Assembly (NCBI GenBank): GCA_021186555.1
Contig: JAJKFL010000026.1
Span: 1,736,001-1,800,000 of the forward strand
DNA from: Reticulitermes speratus
Taxonomy: Eukaryota > Arthropoda > Insecta > Blattodea > Rhinotermitidae
Reading direction: 5' to 3'
Length of the DNA: 64,000 nucleotides
Shown: positions 20,913 through 31,515 of the stretch, piece by piece
Layout of the letters: each line of letters opens with the position of its first letter
How positions within the stretch are numbered: position 1 is the first letter of the stretch
The notes under the pieces: model-generated
The model's input: the letters and a program-made list of their open reading frames with translations, nothing else
Database searches by the model: none
Told to the model about the DNA's origin: nothing
Program-made: the position numbers and the translations under genes

Positions 20913-21769
20913 TAATATGTAACAGTTTTCCAGGCTGAGATATATGCTATCCTGGCCTGTGTTTACGAAATACAAGCTAAAGCTATATCAGAAATACATT
21001 AGTATTAGTATATATAGTATATATAGTCAAGCAGCTTTGAAAGCTCTTCAAGCTCCTAAAACAACGTCCCCATTCGTATGGCAGTGCCAAAGGGCGTTGA
21101 TTGATATCTCCACCCATTATTCTGTGGGACTCTTAGGGGTCTCCGGACATTCTGGAATATGTGGAAATGAAATTGTCGATGAGCTCGCAAGCGGGGGGGG
21201 GGGGGGGGGAGGTTCTGACAACCATTTTGTGTGACCAGAACCGGCCCTGGGAGTCTCGAGGCAGAGTATAAGGAAGAAAATTCAGTACTGGCTGGATAAA
21301 CAGCACTTGATAATGTGGCAGGGACTAGCTGGCACTCAGAGACAGGCTCGAGAGTTGATCTCGGTCCCCCGTACTGCCGCTAGGACCAGACTGCTGTCCT
21401 TTAATAGGACGCAATCCAGGGTGGTTACTGGCCTGCTTACTGGACATAACACCTTGAGAAGACACCTCCACATTTTGGGACTGAGTGACAGTCCCTTGTG
21501 TAGGATAAGCGGAACAGAGGAAGAGACCTCAGCTCATGTTTTGTGCGAATGTGAAGCTTTGGCGACACATACACACATTTATCTGGGTTCTTTCTTTCTG
21601 AACCCTGAAGACATCAAAGAACTGAGTCTAGGGGCGATCTGGACCTTTATTACAAGGACAGGGCTCCTGTGACTTACACTTAGTTAAGGGGCACAAAGCG
21701 CCTCTCAAAGGCCTATGTGCATCGGGGCCGTAAGGGCCCGACCCACATTTATACTCATACTCACTCAGG
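20913..21769 (+). mobile_element. Second LINE family, RNase H end fragment
   Basis: A 5'-truncated non-LTR element inserted in the intron between the two 41-codon exons of gene A. Unit B shows the empty site (AGAACTCAACAACCACCATAAG at about 35953). The protein remnant has LLGVSGHSGICGNEIVDELAS (RNase H, 21118-21192), a 17-base G run (21193-21209), then PEPALGV, TARTRLLSFNRTQSRVVTG and a CRISGTEEETSAHVLCEC ending, with stop at 21670-21672. It is related to, but clearly different from, the LINE at 17314 and 41915. Confidence 0.8.
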
Positions 21770-21804
21770 AACCACCATAAGGATTATCTGAAAACGTGGC
21801 TCAC

Positions 21805-21927
21805 CTCAGGATCATACTGTTCTTTGGAAAAGGCTGAAGATATATAAACCTCATCAGGTTCCATGCTAATAAAATCCCCTTCACCTGGAACACCGATATC
21901 TGTTTCTGTTTTCACTGTATTAGCTTC
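21805..21927 (-). CDS. ZNF gene A: 41-codon exon (type 3)
   Basis: The acceptor is TTTACAACAG and the donor GAG|GTGAGC. It is 123 bp, phase 0 to phase 0. The peptide starts EANTVKTETDIGVPGEGDF, then SMEPDEVYISSAF, and ends EQYDPE. It aligns over its full length with the type 2 exon (VKxExDxxVxGEgD...M..DEVY..S..S...Y..E), so the two are probably duplicated exons. It contains the psi-K-x-E motif VKTE. Confidence 0.75.
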
Positions 21928-24900
21928 CTGTTGTAAAAACATAAATAACAGTTAATTCCATTAATGACACATTGCTTATGGTCTTAATAAACATGCAAAA
22001 CACTACACACCATGCACAACAGTTCATTCCACACCTCAACTTATATAACAGTTTTATAATGAGACAAACACAGCACTAAAGAAATGGTATGAAGTTTGCA
22101 AAGGTTGGGAAGTTGGTCGAGAGCACAATATCACATACGGTATTTAACAGCCAAAGGCTATCTGGCAAACTGCTCTTCATATAAACAGCTCTCAGAGGCA
22201 CAAAATGTTGCAATGTTCTGTGCTCAACAAAACACGTGAACTGTGCGTTACCAAAGCTACATATCTATAACCAACTGCTGTGCTAGTATCAATGCCTACA
22301 GCCTGTTTAGCAAGCTTCACATGTTCAACAACCAAGGGTGGAACTCCTATTTTCTAATATTGGTATTACTGTTTTTAAACTAAGTATCTGTAAACTTTAT
22401 TTTGTATGGACTGTGCATTTTATCGTAAGTTTAAGCCAAACACCAACAAATGTTCACAATTATTAGCAGGTATTAGATGTATTTTCAACCCCTACATATG
22501 TTTCGGCAAATGAATTGAAATCCTCACGGGGTATTTATCAAAGGACTATAACAGCTGACTGCATCCAATTACACAATATGTTGTTTCACAGTAGAAGTAT
22601 TTTACATATGTGACAATTTAAAATGTATAGATGAACAAGATATTAAAATTAAAAACCAGTAATGCACTATGCCTAAAGTAGTGATTGTAAACAAATATTC
22701 CTGAAGATTTCAAAGTATACAATATATGTACAAATAGTCTTACATGAGTCAATATTAGCATTACAAGGTTATGATAGTTTTTAAAAACTGATTATTGGCC
22801 ATGCATACATTCCAAAATTTATTTATATTATAACTTCTAGGACAGGATTGACAACAGATCAACCACACACTTTCACATGTTTCACTTCTATATAACAAAA
22901 GTGTATTATGTCCACCTTTCAACAGGATCACAAAATTTTGATGATGACTGTACACTGAAGTTCTTGAGACTGTCACAGTCATGAACAAAACCTGGGGTGT
23001 GCTTCAGTGGCCTAACAGCAGAGTATGTTGCAATAATGGATCAACTGAAGTTGACCAAATTTGTATCGCTTTACATGATAGGGGATATGTTTAAGGCTGC
23101 GCTCCTTTCACTTGCAGCCACCAACACATGCAGTACAGCTCCTATCTCAACCTCACACACCACACGACAGTAAGGGACATGGCTTGTCATACACATGGCT
23201 ACAGAACATGACCAAACCACAGACGTACAGAACTAATGGTTTGCAGAAAATAAGAGGCAACTGGACAATTGCATGTTCACATGACAGTACAACTTTAAGT
23301 GACACCTAAAAAGGGGTGATCAAGCAGGGCCTATCAATTGGCCACATGTACAGGGTTGTCCAAACACACAACACAGAAGAAAGTTCTGATGATCAAAATA
23401 TGATTCCACCCACACGTGTACTCCAGGATTAGAGAGGTGAGGATGAGTCATGGGTGGGACAAACAGCAATATACATCAGTTCACTGGTTATATGACTTGT
23501 GAGACAAAACACAACACTTTTGTAACTGTTAATACTGAGCTGTTCAGACAAACAGACTGATACTACAAAAAGTTCCTGGATAAAACAGATGAAGCACCTT
23601 TTCCAGTATGTGACGTTACTCAACATGAAATGTCTTTTCCATTCATAACTAATCTAAACAAACATGACAGCCTGAAATAATACTGGACACTGACTTAAAG
23701 AGTTCCCTACACACTGTCACAGAATAAAAATGAAATGTTTTGGAGTTCCCTCACATTCATCAGTATTTGCTATGTTATGCCATGTCAACTAATTAATACC
23801 GGTGTCTCAGAGTGCAGTGCCTCTATCTTCAGAGACACAAGGTACAAAAAAATGAAGCTGGATTGGATAATATCCGCATATTATATGGGTAAGGTAGACA
23901 TGACAGTGAGCCAATTGTACTAGTAGGGTTCTGCACTGGGCAAAACATGGGGAATGAAGCAGGCATGTTAAGCAGCACAGACCGCATGTCAGCAATGAGG
24001 TACTGGCATGCAGTAATTTTTAGGTGGGTAATATGAGAAGGGAAATTGAGTGAGGTTTATCAGGGTGTAGTTTGTAGTGGAGATAGTGAAGATGAATTGA
24101 TGAGGGGGGAAGTAGAGATCATGGGCAGAATAACCTCACAGATTTCAGAACATGAAAATAAAAATTAAGAAATGCTCTCAACAATACATTTAGTTCTTTG
24201 GCCATGTACAACCAGCACACCAGAAGACAGAAACCATTTCTGTACACACAAGCACAAAGAACTCACCATTCTGTCTTCACAACAAGAAATATTCCTTCAA
24301 CACTGTGCTGCAGTACACGTTTTGACATTCATAACTCAGGAGCCTGCAGAAACTTCTGCATGCTCAAAAAGCATTCGTCACACATGATGAACTGTTGGTT
24401 GTGGGTACAAGTGGCTTACAAGAATCCTACTGATACAGATAAGGACTCTGATAAGTGTATCGAATTAGGAGTATTCGGTACAAATCCTGAAAGGAAACAA
24501 ATTGATTACATAAGTAGGTTTTAGATTTATAAAAGATTTTTCCTGACCTAGGCAAAGCTTAGGTTTGCAGCCCCCTACTATTAGTGCACAACTTACGATA
24601 TACAATAATCATAATAATAAACTTTGTTATCAATTTATGGAAGTGCAGTTGTTCATGTACTTTATTTCAGCTTCCTCACTTCTACACAGGAATTCTGCTG
24701 CCCCCCTGATGCAGCCTAGTTCGCCAGTGGGCTGAACTGGCCCTGGTCGTTAACCATCCACAAAACCACAATTAAAAAATAATAATGATAATTCACACAC
24801 AAACAGTTTTGATATAACAATTCATCAGATTTCATACAACACACGTAAGTGACGATCCACACATACAGCACTGTGCTAATGTGTGTATATGTCACAGATG

Positions 24901-25614
24901 CTGAACGAAACATGAATTTACACCATCTGTATACTTATAACTACGGTTGAAAGAACAACATATGACCATCAGGGAAACTAATTATAGATTTTGTTACAGA
25001 ACACTTTACACACTCATATTAATATCAGGGGAGTAACTGCTCAACTGCCCTTAATTTCTGAAATCAAAAACTGAAAGCAAGTGTTAAAAGTACACACAAA
25101 AAGTGTGTCAATCCAACACATCAGTCTTCACATGTTACATCTGCACCTAAAATCCACCTACTCTATATATATATATACACACCAACAAGATCACATGATA
25201 AATAAAAACAACAGACACAAAGTAAATCCAGCTGGTATCTAAATGTCTCCATACACAACAGTCCTTAGTGAGAAGGTGATACTTGCTCAGGTGGTGAAAA
25301 AATTGTATGGCACTTGTCAGTTCTAAAGCTTCTTCATTATGTCCACAACATCATACTACTACACCTTATAATGAACACTATCAATCCTGTCCAATCATTC
25401 CATATTGTGCTTAACCACTTCTTGTGCATCACACAACACAGTTACATGAAAATGATTTCCCCCTCACAATTAACTAAAATGTAGTGAAATATTTTAACAT
25501 CTACATATCTGACACAACTGGGCTTATGGCAACATATACACATTTATAAAATGGAACACGTGAAGGGTTAATACAACCGTCTTATGTTTTACACTCAGGG
25601 CTTCCAGTCTTTTC
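21928..25614. other. Long intron of gene A, conserved in units B and C
   Basis: About 3.7 kb, colinear with 36121-39776 and 59346-63292. It contains a hammerhead-like trace at 22489-22531. There are short frames, such as about 24198-24524, that also occur at 61883-62209 but shift in B. I see no convincing gene. Confidence 0.55.
22489..22531 (-). other. Hammerhead-like 3' module trace, copy A
   Basis: Read on the minus strand it is CCCC, GTGAGGA, a 16-base spacer, then GAAACATATGTA and GGGG. The GAAA + ACATATGT mini-hairpin + A + GGGG order matches the 3' half of Penelope-type hammerheads, and CCCC can close stem I. The core reads GUGAGGA instead of CUGANGA and stem II is weak. It is a relic at best. 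Copies are at 36682-36724 and 59907-59949. Confidence 0.3.
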
Positions 25615-25656
25615 CTTCAGTTTTGTAGTATTTTCTTCTCCAGCACTTGTCGTTTC
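25615..25656 (-). CDS. ZNF gene A: 14-codon exon, donor mutated
   Basis: The acceptor is GTATATCAG and the peptide is ETTSAGEENTTKLK. In unit B the exon is followed by GTAAAG. Here it is followed by GAAAAG, so the obligatory T of the donor is changed. 42 bp, phase 0 to phase 0. Confidence 0.55.
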
Positions 25657-26364
25657 CTGATATACGCCAAAATTCAATACGAGTGCTTCACAGAGTTAAG
25701 AATTGAATTGAAGTACACTCAGAGCTACATACATTTAGAGCAGGATGCATGACACAGTTGAAATGACATGCATGGTGCAGGAAGGTGACAAAAACTATTA
25801 GCGATTGTAAAAGAAAAACTAATAAGTATTACACGTAATCCATTTACTCTAGATGTTTGATGTCATATTGTATTATGTAAATATTATGACATTAGTATTA
25901 GTATGGACTGCTGTATTTACAGGTACAATGCTAAAGTGTTTATATGGGACCATTTCTATAACCGTAAGTTTTAACTTGTAAACGGATAAATGAAAAATAA
26001 ATAAATGAATGATAAAAATGTGAAATACTCATTTCTTATTACTTCTCTTAATTTGCAAACAGGACATTATTGGCACTGTGCCTTATTTCACAGCAACACT
26101 ATAAGTGCGGCATTGCAATTGGACCGACACTCCTGATATTTGCACTACTAACTAACGTTAAATGTACCGCGAGTAATAACCCTATATTACGCAGCAGGGT
26201 AATGACAATCATTCAGCAAACCACAATTCCGAAACTACCGTGACGGTGGTGGAAAAGTGTAAGAGAAAACACCGTAGGAAACACATAAACCTGTCAAGTA
26301 TCTGCCTAATTACATACAGATCGAAATAACATACTTATCTCACGTAATTTACATCAAAAGTTAC

Positions 26365-26415
26365 CTCGTTCCTTTTTACAGGACGACACGCTCTAACGTA
26401 ACACGCCAACAACAT
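26365..26415 (-). CDS. ZNF gene A: candidate first coding exon
   Basis: The frame is ATG then LLACYVRACRPVKRNE and ends AACGAG before GTAACT. It is phase 0 and so would join in frame to the later exons. The AG-rich exon end resembles the others. In unit B the aligned stretch (40578-40627) has a one-base loss and a stop, so this exon may instead be untranslated or different in other copies. Confidence 0.35.
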
Positions 26416-26544
26416 TGAAAATAATTTACTGCAGCATAGCCATTCTCTAAAGTGGTGGCACCTAACAGCAACGCCACGCACCAACCGTTCCGGTTATTTT
26501 AAACAAAACTTTTTTTAATCGCCGCATTTATTTTCTGCATAGCT

Positions 26545-26733
26545 TTAAAAGTGCAAAATTTGTTGTGGACATTCTGCCCAACGGTTTTGAAACTCAGAGC
26601 CAGACACTACGATGACATTGACATTTTCTTTTTCCACGTATGCGGTTTTATCTACTGCAACAATCGTTCTAACTTTGTCGGCTGGTACTTGTAGTAGTTC
26701 CTTAAGGTCGCAAGCAACCACTGGAGATCCCAT
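26545..26733 (-). other. Unidentified open frame upstream of gene A
   Basis: A 62-codon frame, MGSPVVACDLKELLQ..., includes VPADKVRTIVAVDKT and ends QNRWAECPQQILHF. Its 3' third is still readable in unit B (about 40755-40815, FQNRCTECPQQILYF), where the rest has been lost. It may be the end of an older gene or transposon next to the ZNF promoter. I do not recognise it. Confidence 0.35.
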
Positions 26734-26734
26734 T

Positions 26735-28289
26735 GGATTTTCTGAGCAAGAGGTACAGGGTCTTGCTACCCATTAGTCGTTTTCGTTTTGTCATTTCCTA
26801 TTTTCCACGGCCTTGTAGATCAGATCCCTCCATTGCGTACTGTTTTGCGTAGCATTTATTGTATCATGCCAGTTCATCATCATGGTTTTTCGTATTTCGT
26901 CTGTCCATTTTGCCCGCTGTCTTCCTCTTCTTCTACTGCTGTCTGCCAATTCTAACATCAAATCTTTTTGCAGTGAATCTGACGTGAGCATTATGTGTCC
27001 AAAATATTTCAATTTGCCTATTACTGCTAAGCTTTCTAGGGAGTGCCTGGGCTTAATTTGTTTATTCACCGATGCATTTGTCCTTCTTGCTGTCCATGGT
27101 ATTCTGAGCAGTCTTCTCCACGTCCATAGCTCGAAGGCATCTAGCCTCCTTTTGTCTGCCTTCATTAACGTCCACCTTTCACATCCATACAGCACTGCTG
27201 GGAACACTATTTTCTGCAATAACTTAACTTTTGTGTAGGTCGAAACTCCTTAGTCTTTCATAATTTTTGTCAATTTTGCCATTGCTGCTTTGCCCAAGGT
27301 CATTCTTCCCTTGATCTCGTCATGGATATAGCCCTTATTGGTGATGAGAGCCCCTAAAACTTGTAGCTTGTTACTGTCCTCATTTCTTTGCCATCTACTA
27401 TTATGTTTCCTTGTTCCCCAATGCTCATTACTCTGGTTTTCTATATGTTCAGTTTAAGACCCGCCTGTTCACTACTAATTTCTACCCTTTTTATCAGTTG
27501 GCCCATATCATCCTTGTTTTCTGTTAGTAGAGTTGTATAATCTGCATATTTTATGTTGTTTATTTTTCGGCCCCCTATTTTGACACCTGCCTCAATGTGT
27601 TCTAACCCCAATGTTCTTATGATGTGCTCGCTGTATAGATTTAAGAGGCCCGGAGATAAAATACAGCCTTACCTTACACCTTTTTGTACTGGGAACCAAT
27701 CTGTTGGGCTTTGTTCGACCTGTACTTTGGCTTCTTGTTCTGTGTATAGGTCTCATATTAATCCGATCAAATATTCGGGTATTCCAAAATTTCTCATGCT
27801 GTTCCACATCTTTAAATTTTCCACACTATCAAATGCCTTTGCGCAGTCTATAAAACACAGATATACAGGTTTGTTGCACTCTCTGGTCCTTTTCAAGACC
27901 CATCTTACATTGACGATTTGGTCCCTTTCCTGAATCCTGCTTGTTACACTGGCATTTCACGTTCTATATACGGTTCAAGTCGTTTCTGAATTATTCTCAG
28001 TAGGATCTTGCTTGCGCAAGGGATTAATACAATGGTGCGATTATTCGAGCACTCTCTGACATGTCCTTTCTTGGCTAGAGGTATGAAGATAGACCGTTTC
28101 CAATCTTGTGGCCATTTCACCTTCTTCCATATTTCATTACACAAGATAGTCATTGCTGGGATGACTTCTTGTTTGATGGCTTTTAACAATCCTATTTGTA
28201 TTTTGTCACACCCAGGAGCTTTGTTGTAAGGCAGCTGATCTACAGCCCACCTTACCACACTCTCCAGAATCCACGGTTCTTTCTCGTAT
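26735..28289 (-). mobile_element. RTE-clade LINE fragment (BovB-type reverse transcriptase)
   Basis: The minus strand carries two clear stretches. The first is reverse transcriptase with LPYNKAPGCDKIQIGLLKA and PQDWKRSIFIPLAKKG (27944-28258). The second is the C-terminal end with VLYGCERWTLMKADKRRLDA, LWTWRRLLRIPWTARRTN and RRRGRQRAKWTDEI (26791-27219). These are hallmark phrases of RTE/BovB-like LINEs. Between them the frame is broken, for example at the polymerase active-site region around 27550. The endonuclease is missing. It ends at a junction with a Penelope fragment. Confidence 0.8.
26791..28258 (-). pseudogene. RTE reverse transcriptase, decayed
   Basis: Frames lie at 27944-28258, about 27592-27807 and 26791-27219, with stops and shifts between. 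The stop after ENRK is at 26791-26793. The length covers roughly the middle and end of the usual protein. No intact polymerase remains. Confidence 0.75.
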
Positions 28290-28930
28290 GTGGGTCGACT
28301 GGTACTAGTATTACATTATTTGATACTAGTTTTTTCTTTAAATTCTTTATAACATACAGTTGTCTTTTATGCATAAAATTAGAAGATGTACATGAGTTGA
28401 TAATATATTTCATTTCTTTTGGCTGCTGTTACTGTATAAGCACTTTGTACATTTGTGTCTAGTAATTTTATAGCCTTCTCTGTTTCTATACTTACGTTAA
28501 GTAGATTAGATGTAAATGGTTTGTCAATACTATATTGAAAACCTAGGTTCAAAATGTTAATTTCTTCCTTAGTAAAAACTAGTTGTGATAAATTATTTAC
28601 TCTTGGTAAAATTTATTTTCTTGTTGTTTCTTTCCAGTATTTCTGTTATATGGATGTTTCTTGTTTTGTAGAGCATCTAATTTCTTGTTGAGGTTGTCGT
28701 ACTGTTTTTCATTATCATTCTGCAGTTTTTCATCAATATTTGCTTTGTATATACAGCCAGCTCTTTTGCCAGTGTTTTGCACAGCTTTAATGGAGATGAT
28801 AAAGTTGTTTGTTCAATTTCTGTTTTTTAATATATAGGAATATCAGTTCTTGATTTATTCTACATTTGATGGCTGTTTTCAATGTGTTCTGGCTTTGTCA
28901 GTTGTGTCCATTCACTTTTATTGTGATGTA
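28290..28930 (-). pseudogene. Penelope-like element, N-terminal fragment
   Basis: In reading order on the minus strand: CRINQELIFLYIKKQKLN (about 28860), a charged stretch EKLQNDNEKQYDNLNKKLD, a stop at 28597, then FTKEEINILNLGFQYSID, and KKLVSNNVILVPVD near 28300. The phrases F-x-KEE-x-x-LNLG and NNVILVPVD resemble the region before reverse transcriptase in Penelope-like proteins. It is cut by the RTE junction at about 28289. The endonuclease end at 6929-7607 belongs to a different copy. Confidence 0.5.
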
Positions 28931-29053
28931 TTTTGGTGTTAGTTTTAGTTGGCGACATAACTTATTGTACCAAATAGCTGCACTAGTTCTATGTAATTTT
29001 GTTTGACGTTGTTATATTGATATACTTCTTTTGCCTGTCTGGCTAAGGTAAAC

Positions 29054-29148
29054 TTTACGTTACTTGTTCCGTACGTAATGTAATACCAGTAACAGCCGAC
29101 AAAAGTAGAATGATTGTTGCAATAGATGTGTGGAACAAGTAACGTAAA
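29054..29148. repeat. Perfect 17-bp inverted repeat (hairpin)
   Basis: TTTACGTTACTTGTTCC (29054-29070) and its reverse complement (29132-29148) are separated by 61 bases. This could be a small MITE-like element or a stem-loop. It is absent from unit B. Confidence 0.7.
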
Positions 29149-29171
29149 ATTGACATTTTCGTCACGGAACT

Positions 29172-31515
29172 TTTTTTCATTCATAACCTAGATGTGGCTT
29201 TGCATGCAGGAATGAATCTGTATCAGTTACAAGATGATATACTTTGTCAAAGATTCTGCCTGTTGTAGATATAACATATAGAAGCTTTGTTATTTATCTC
29301 TCCTCAAAGTTCAAAATTCTTAAAAAGATTTTCTGGTTATGGTGATTGGATGCATTTTTGGGTACAGCCTTCTTATCTCAAACACCTTGCCTTGTTACAT
29401 GCATCAACCTAGAACTGACTTGTTAATGTATGTTTTAACAACTCCACATGTAAACGATAAGAAGACAGTACACAAAAGAATGTACCTGATACCATAACAA
29501 GAACATTATTTCACAATTTCCAAGTTCAGGAGAAAAGATAAAAAAACATCCATCTACATAATCTACAATAAATACAAATTTCACCACTGGATACAGGAAA
29601 TAAGCAATGAAAGAGTGTGTATACCTCTGGCACATTCAACTTTGAACCACACAATATTTAAGAAAATTAGGAGTCTGATACAAACAACTGGAAACTACTG
29701 TATTGAATGGAGTTTTGAATTCAATGTACTTACAAAAAAACATAAAAACAAAAAACATGAACTTTTATTAATAGCTAATATAAATGTATCGACAAGCATT
29801 GGGAAGATTATAATAAATGACATGTAATTGTGAGATCTCACAATAACATGCACATTCATGTTTATGCCTATAACATTTTATAAAAAAACCATACGGAACA
29901 AAACATGTAGCTTACCTACAGCAGTATAAGATATACAGTTGTATTAGACGGTAATTTGACTGTTCATTTCTTGTTCAAGAGATGTTATCAGTAATATTTT
30001 ACTGTACATTGTTCTTGTTAACTGCATAATGAAGATAACAGATGTGAAATGTACACCCCCTCCTACTTCTCAGTGTTCCAGAAAATAGCAGTTGCAGGGC
30101 AAATGAAACAAAAAATAAATTGAAATAAAAATTACACCTGACATTAACTCATTCCATCTATAACACCGTCTTAGCGATGAATCTATACACTAATACCTGT
30201 AGCAGTTCTGTTGTGATTTACAGACGTGGTCGTTGCTGAAAACACGGAGTACCTTATGCACACTGACCTCTGACGTTAAAGAGATATTATGGACATAAGT
30301 GGTACAGTCTATAGAAATGCCAAATGAGGACAAAATAAATCCAAATGCAATCAACTAACTGATACACAACAAAACTGTGCCTGTAACCTACACAGAAGAG
30401 CATATAATCCCATTAAACTGACACATCAAAATCTAATACGACAGATTGTGAATTTTCAAAATCACACAACTAATTCTATCGCCCATAAAATATGTACCCA
30501 ATTTTCAGTGTTTCTTTTTCTTAGTCATACATTATCAGTTGTGCCATATTGACCGCAAAGCCTGTCTTTAATGTGGAGTGGGGTGGGGAGTTGAGGGGCT
30601 GCCACTGAAATATAACATACTGGGGACCCCACCAAGAATACATGAATTAAACATACAAATAAAATGATCACAACAAAAATCACTCACACTGAAAGTATTT
30701 GCTCTACTTTCAAAATACACTGACCGATGAAGTTCTGTATAATTTATGAGCATTTAAAGGCCATATGATTTAAAAAATTACAAACATTACAAGTAAAAGT
30801 GAACATATATAAATGAAGGGGCTATATAGTACACACATACAGACATTACATACATACATACATGGACTCTACAGATCCATGTTTTTTAAATGACAGTAGG
30901 ATGTGGAATAAGTCATAAACATACAAAATATGTAAAGTATCCAATATATACACACGTATAACAGCAAAAAATACTATAAAAATTTTACATATAATATTAT
31001 GCATCATCTGTACACATAAAGAAATTCATCTACAGAATAAAGGGAACATGTATTTATGCATCCTCTTAATGCCACTGTAAATTATGTTATCTTCCTGCAA
31101 CAAGAGTGACAGTTACCATTGCAATTCTACTGCTTACTGCCATTCCTGACTGCACTGTTTTTGCTTCCTTCCTGACACCACACATATACCAAGTGCTGCC
31201 ATGTGAGTACAGTGTGTCATGTACATGTGAAAGGCAGGTAGTGAAAAACTGTGCAAGTAGTTTATATGTGGCCTACAACAAAATGTTGCTGCAGGGGACA
31301 ACCAACAGAATCACGTTACCAACATCACACACAAGATCTTCACTCTTGTGGGTTTTTGAACTCAAAGGTTGGCTAGTTGGTTGGTTAGTTGGTTGTTTAG
31401 CACTGTTTCAGGACAGAGTATCAGTCCTGTCTTCAAGAGTCATAATGTCAAAGAATTCCTCTTGGATATGTCAACTCAAGAGATGTCTCCTTTTATAATA
31501 CACAGAAGTTGATAC
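29172..31515. other. Intergenic region and 3' flank of gene B
   Basis: From 29172 it matches 40828-41914 (5' half), and from 29880 it matches 8280-10105. It links the upstream end of gene A to the 3' end of gene B. No gene is seen. Confidence 0.6.

Larger units (their letters stand above)
10106..26415 (-). other. ZNF gene A, whole-gene span (model)
   Basis: Proposed exon order on the minus strand is 26365-26415, 25615-25656, 21805-21927, 20411-20533, 16516-16680 and 10106-11950. All junctions are phase 0, so any internal exon could be skipped without changing the frame. Two donors are damaged (after 25615 and after 20411), so the working transcript may join 26365-26415 to 21805-21927, then 16516-16680, then the fingers. 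The introns hold two LINE fragments, a mariner, a pogo relic and a tandem array. Transcript data are needed to fix the first exon. Confidence 0.6.

Noticed and set aside
9606..31498. Open frames rich in Gly-Trp-Leu-Val near the GTTG repeats
   Set aside because: They come from translation of the simple repeat. Copy length differs between units.
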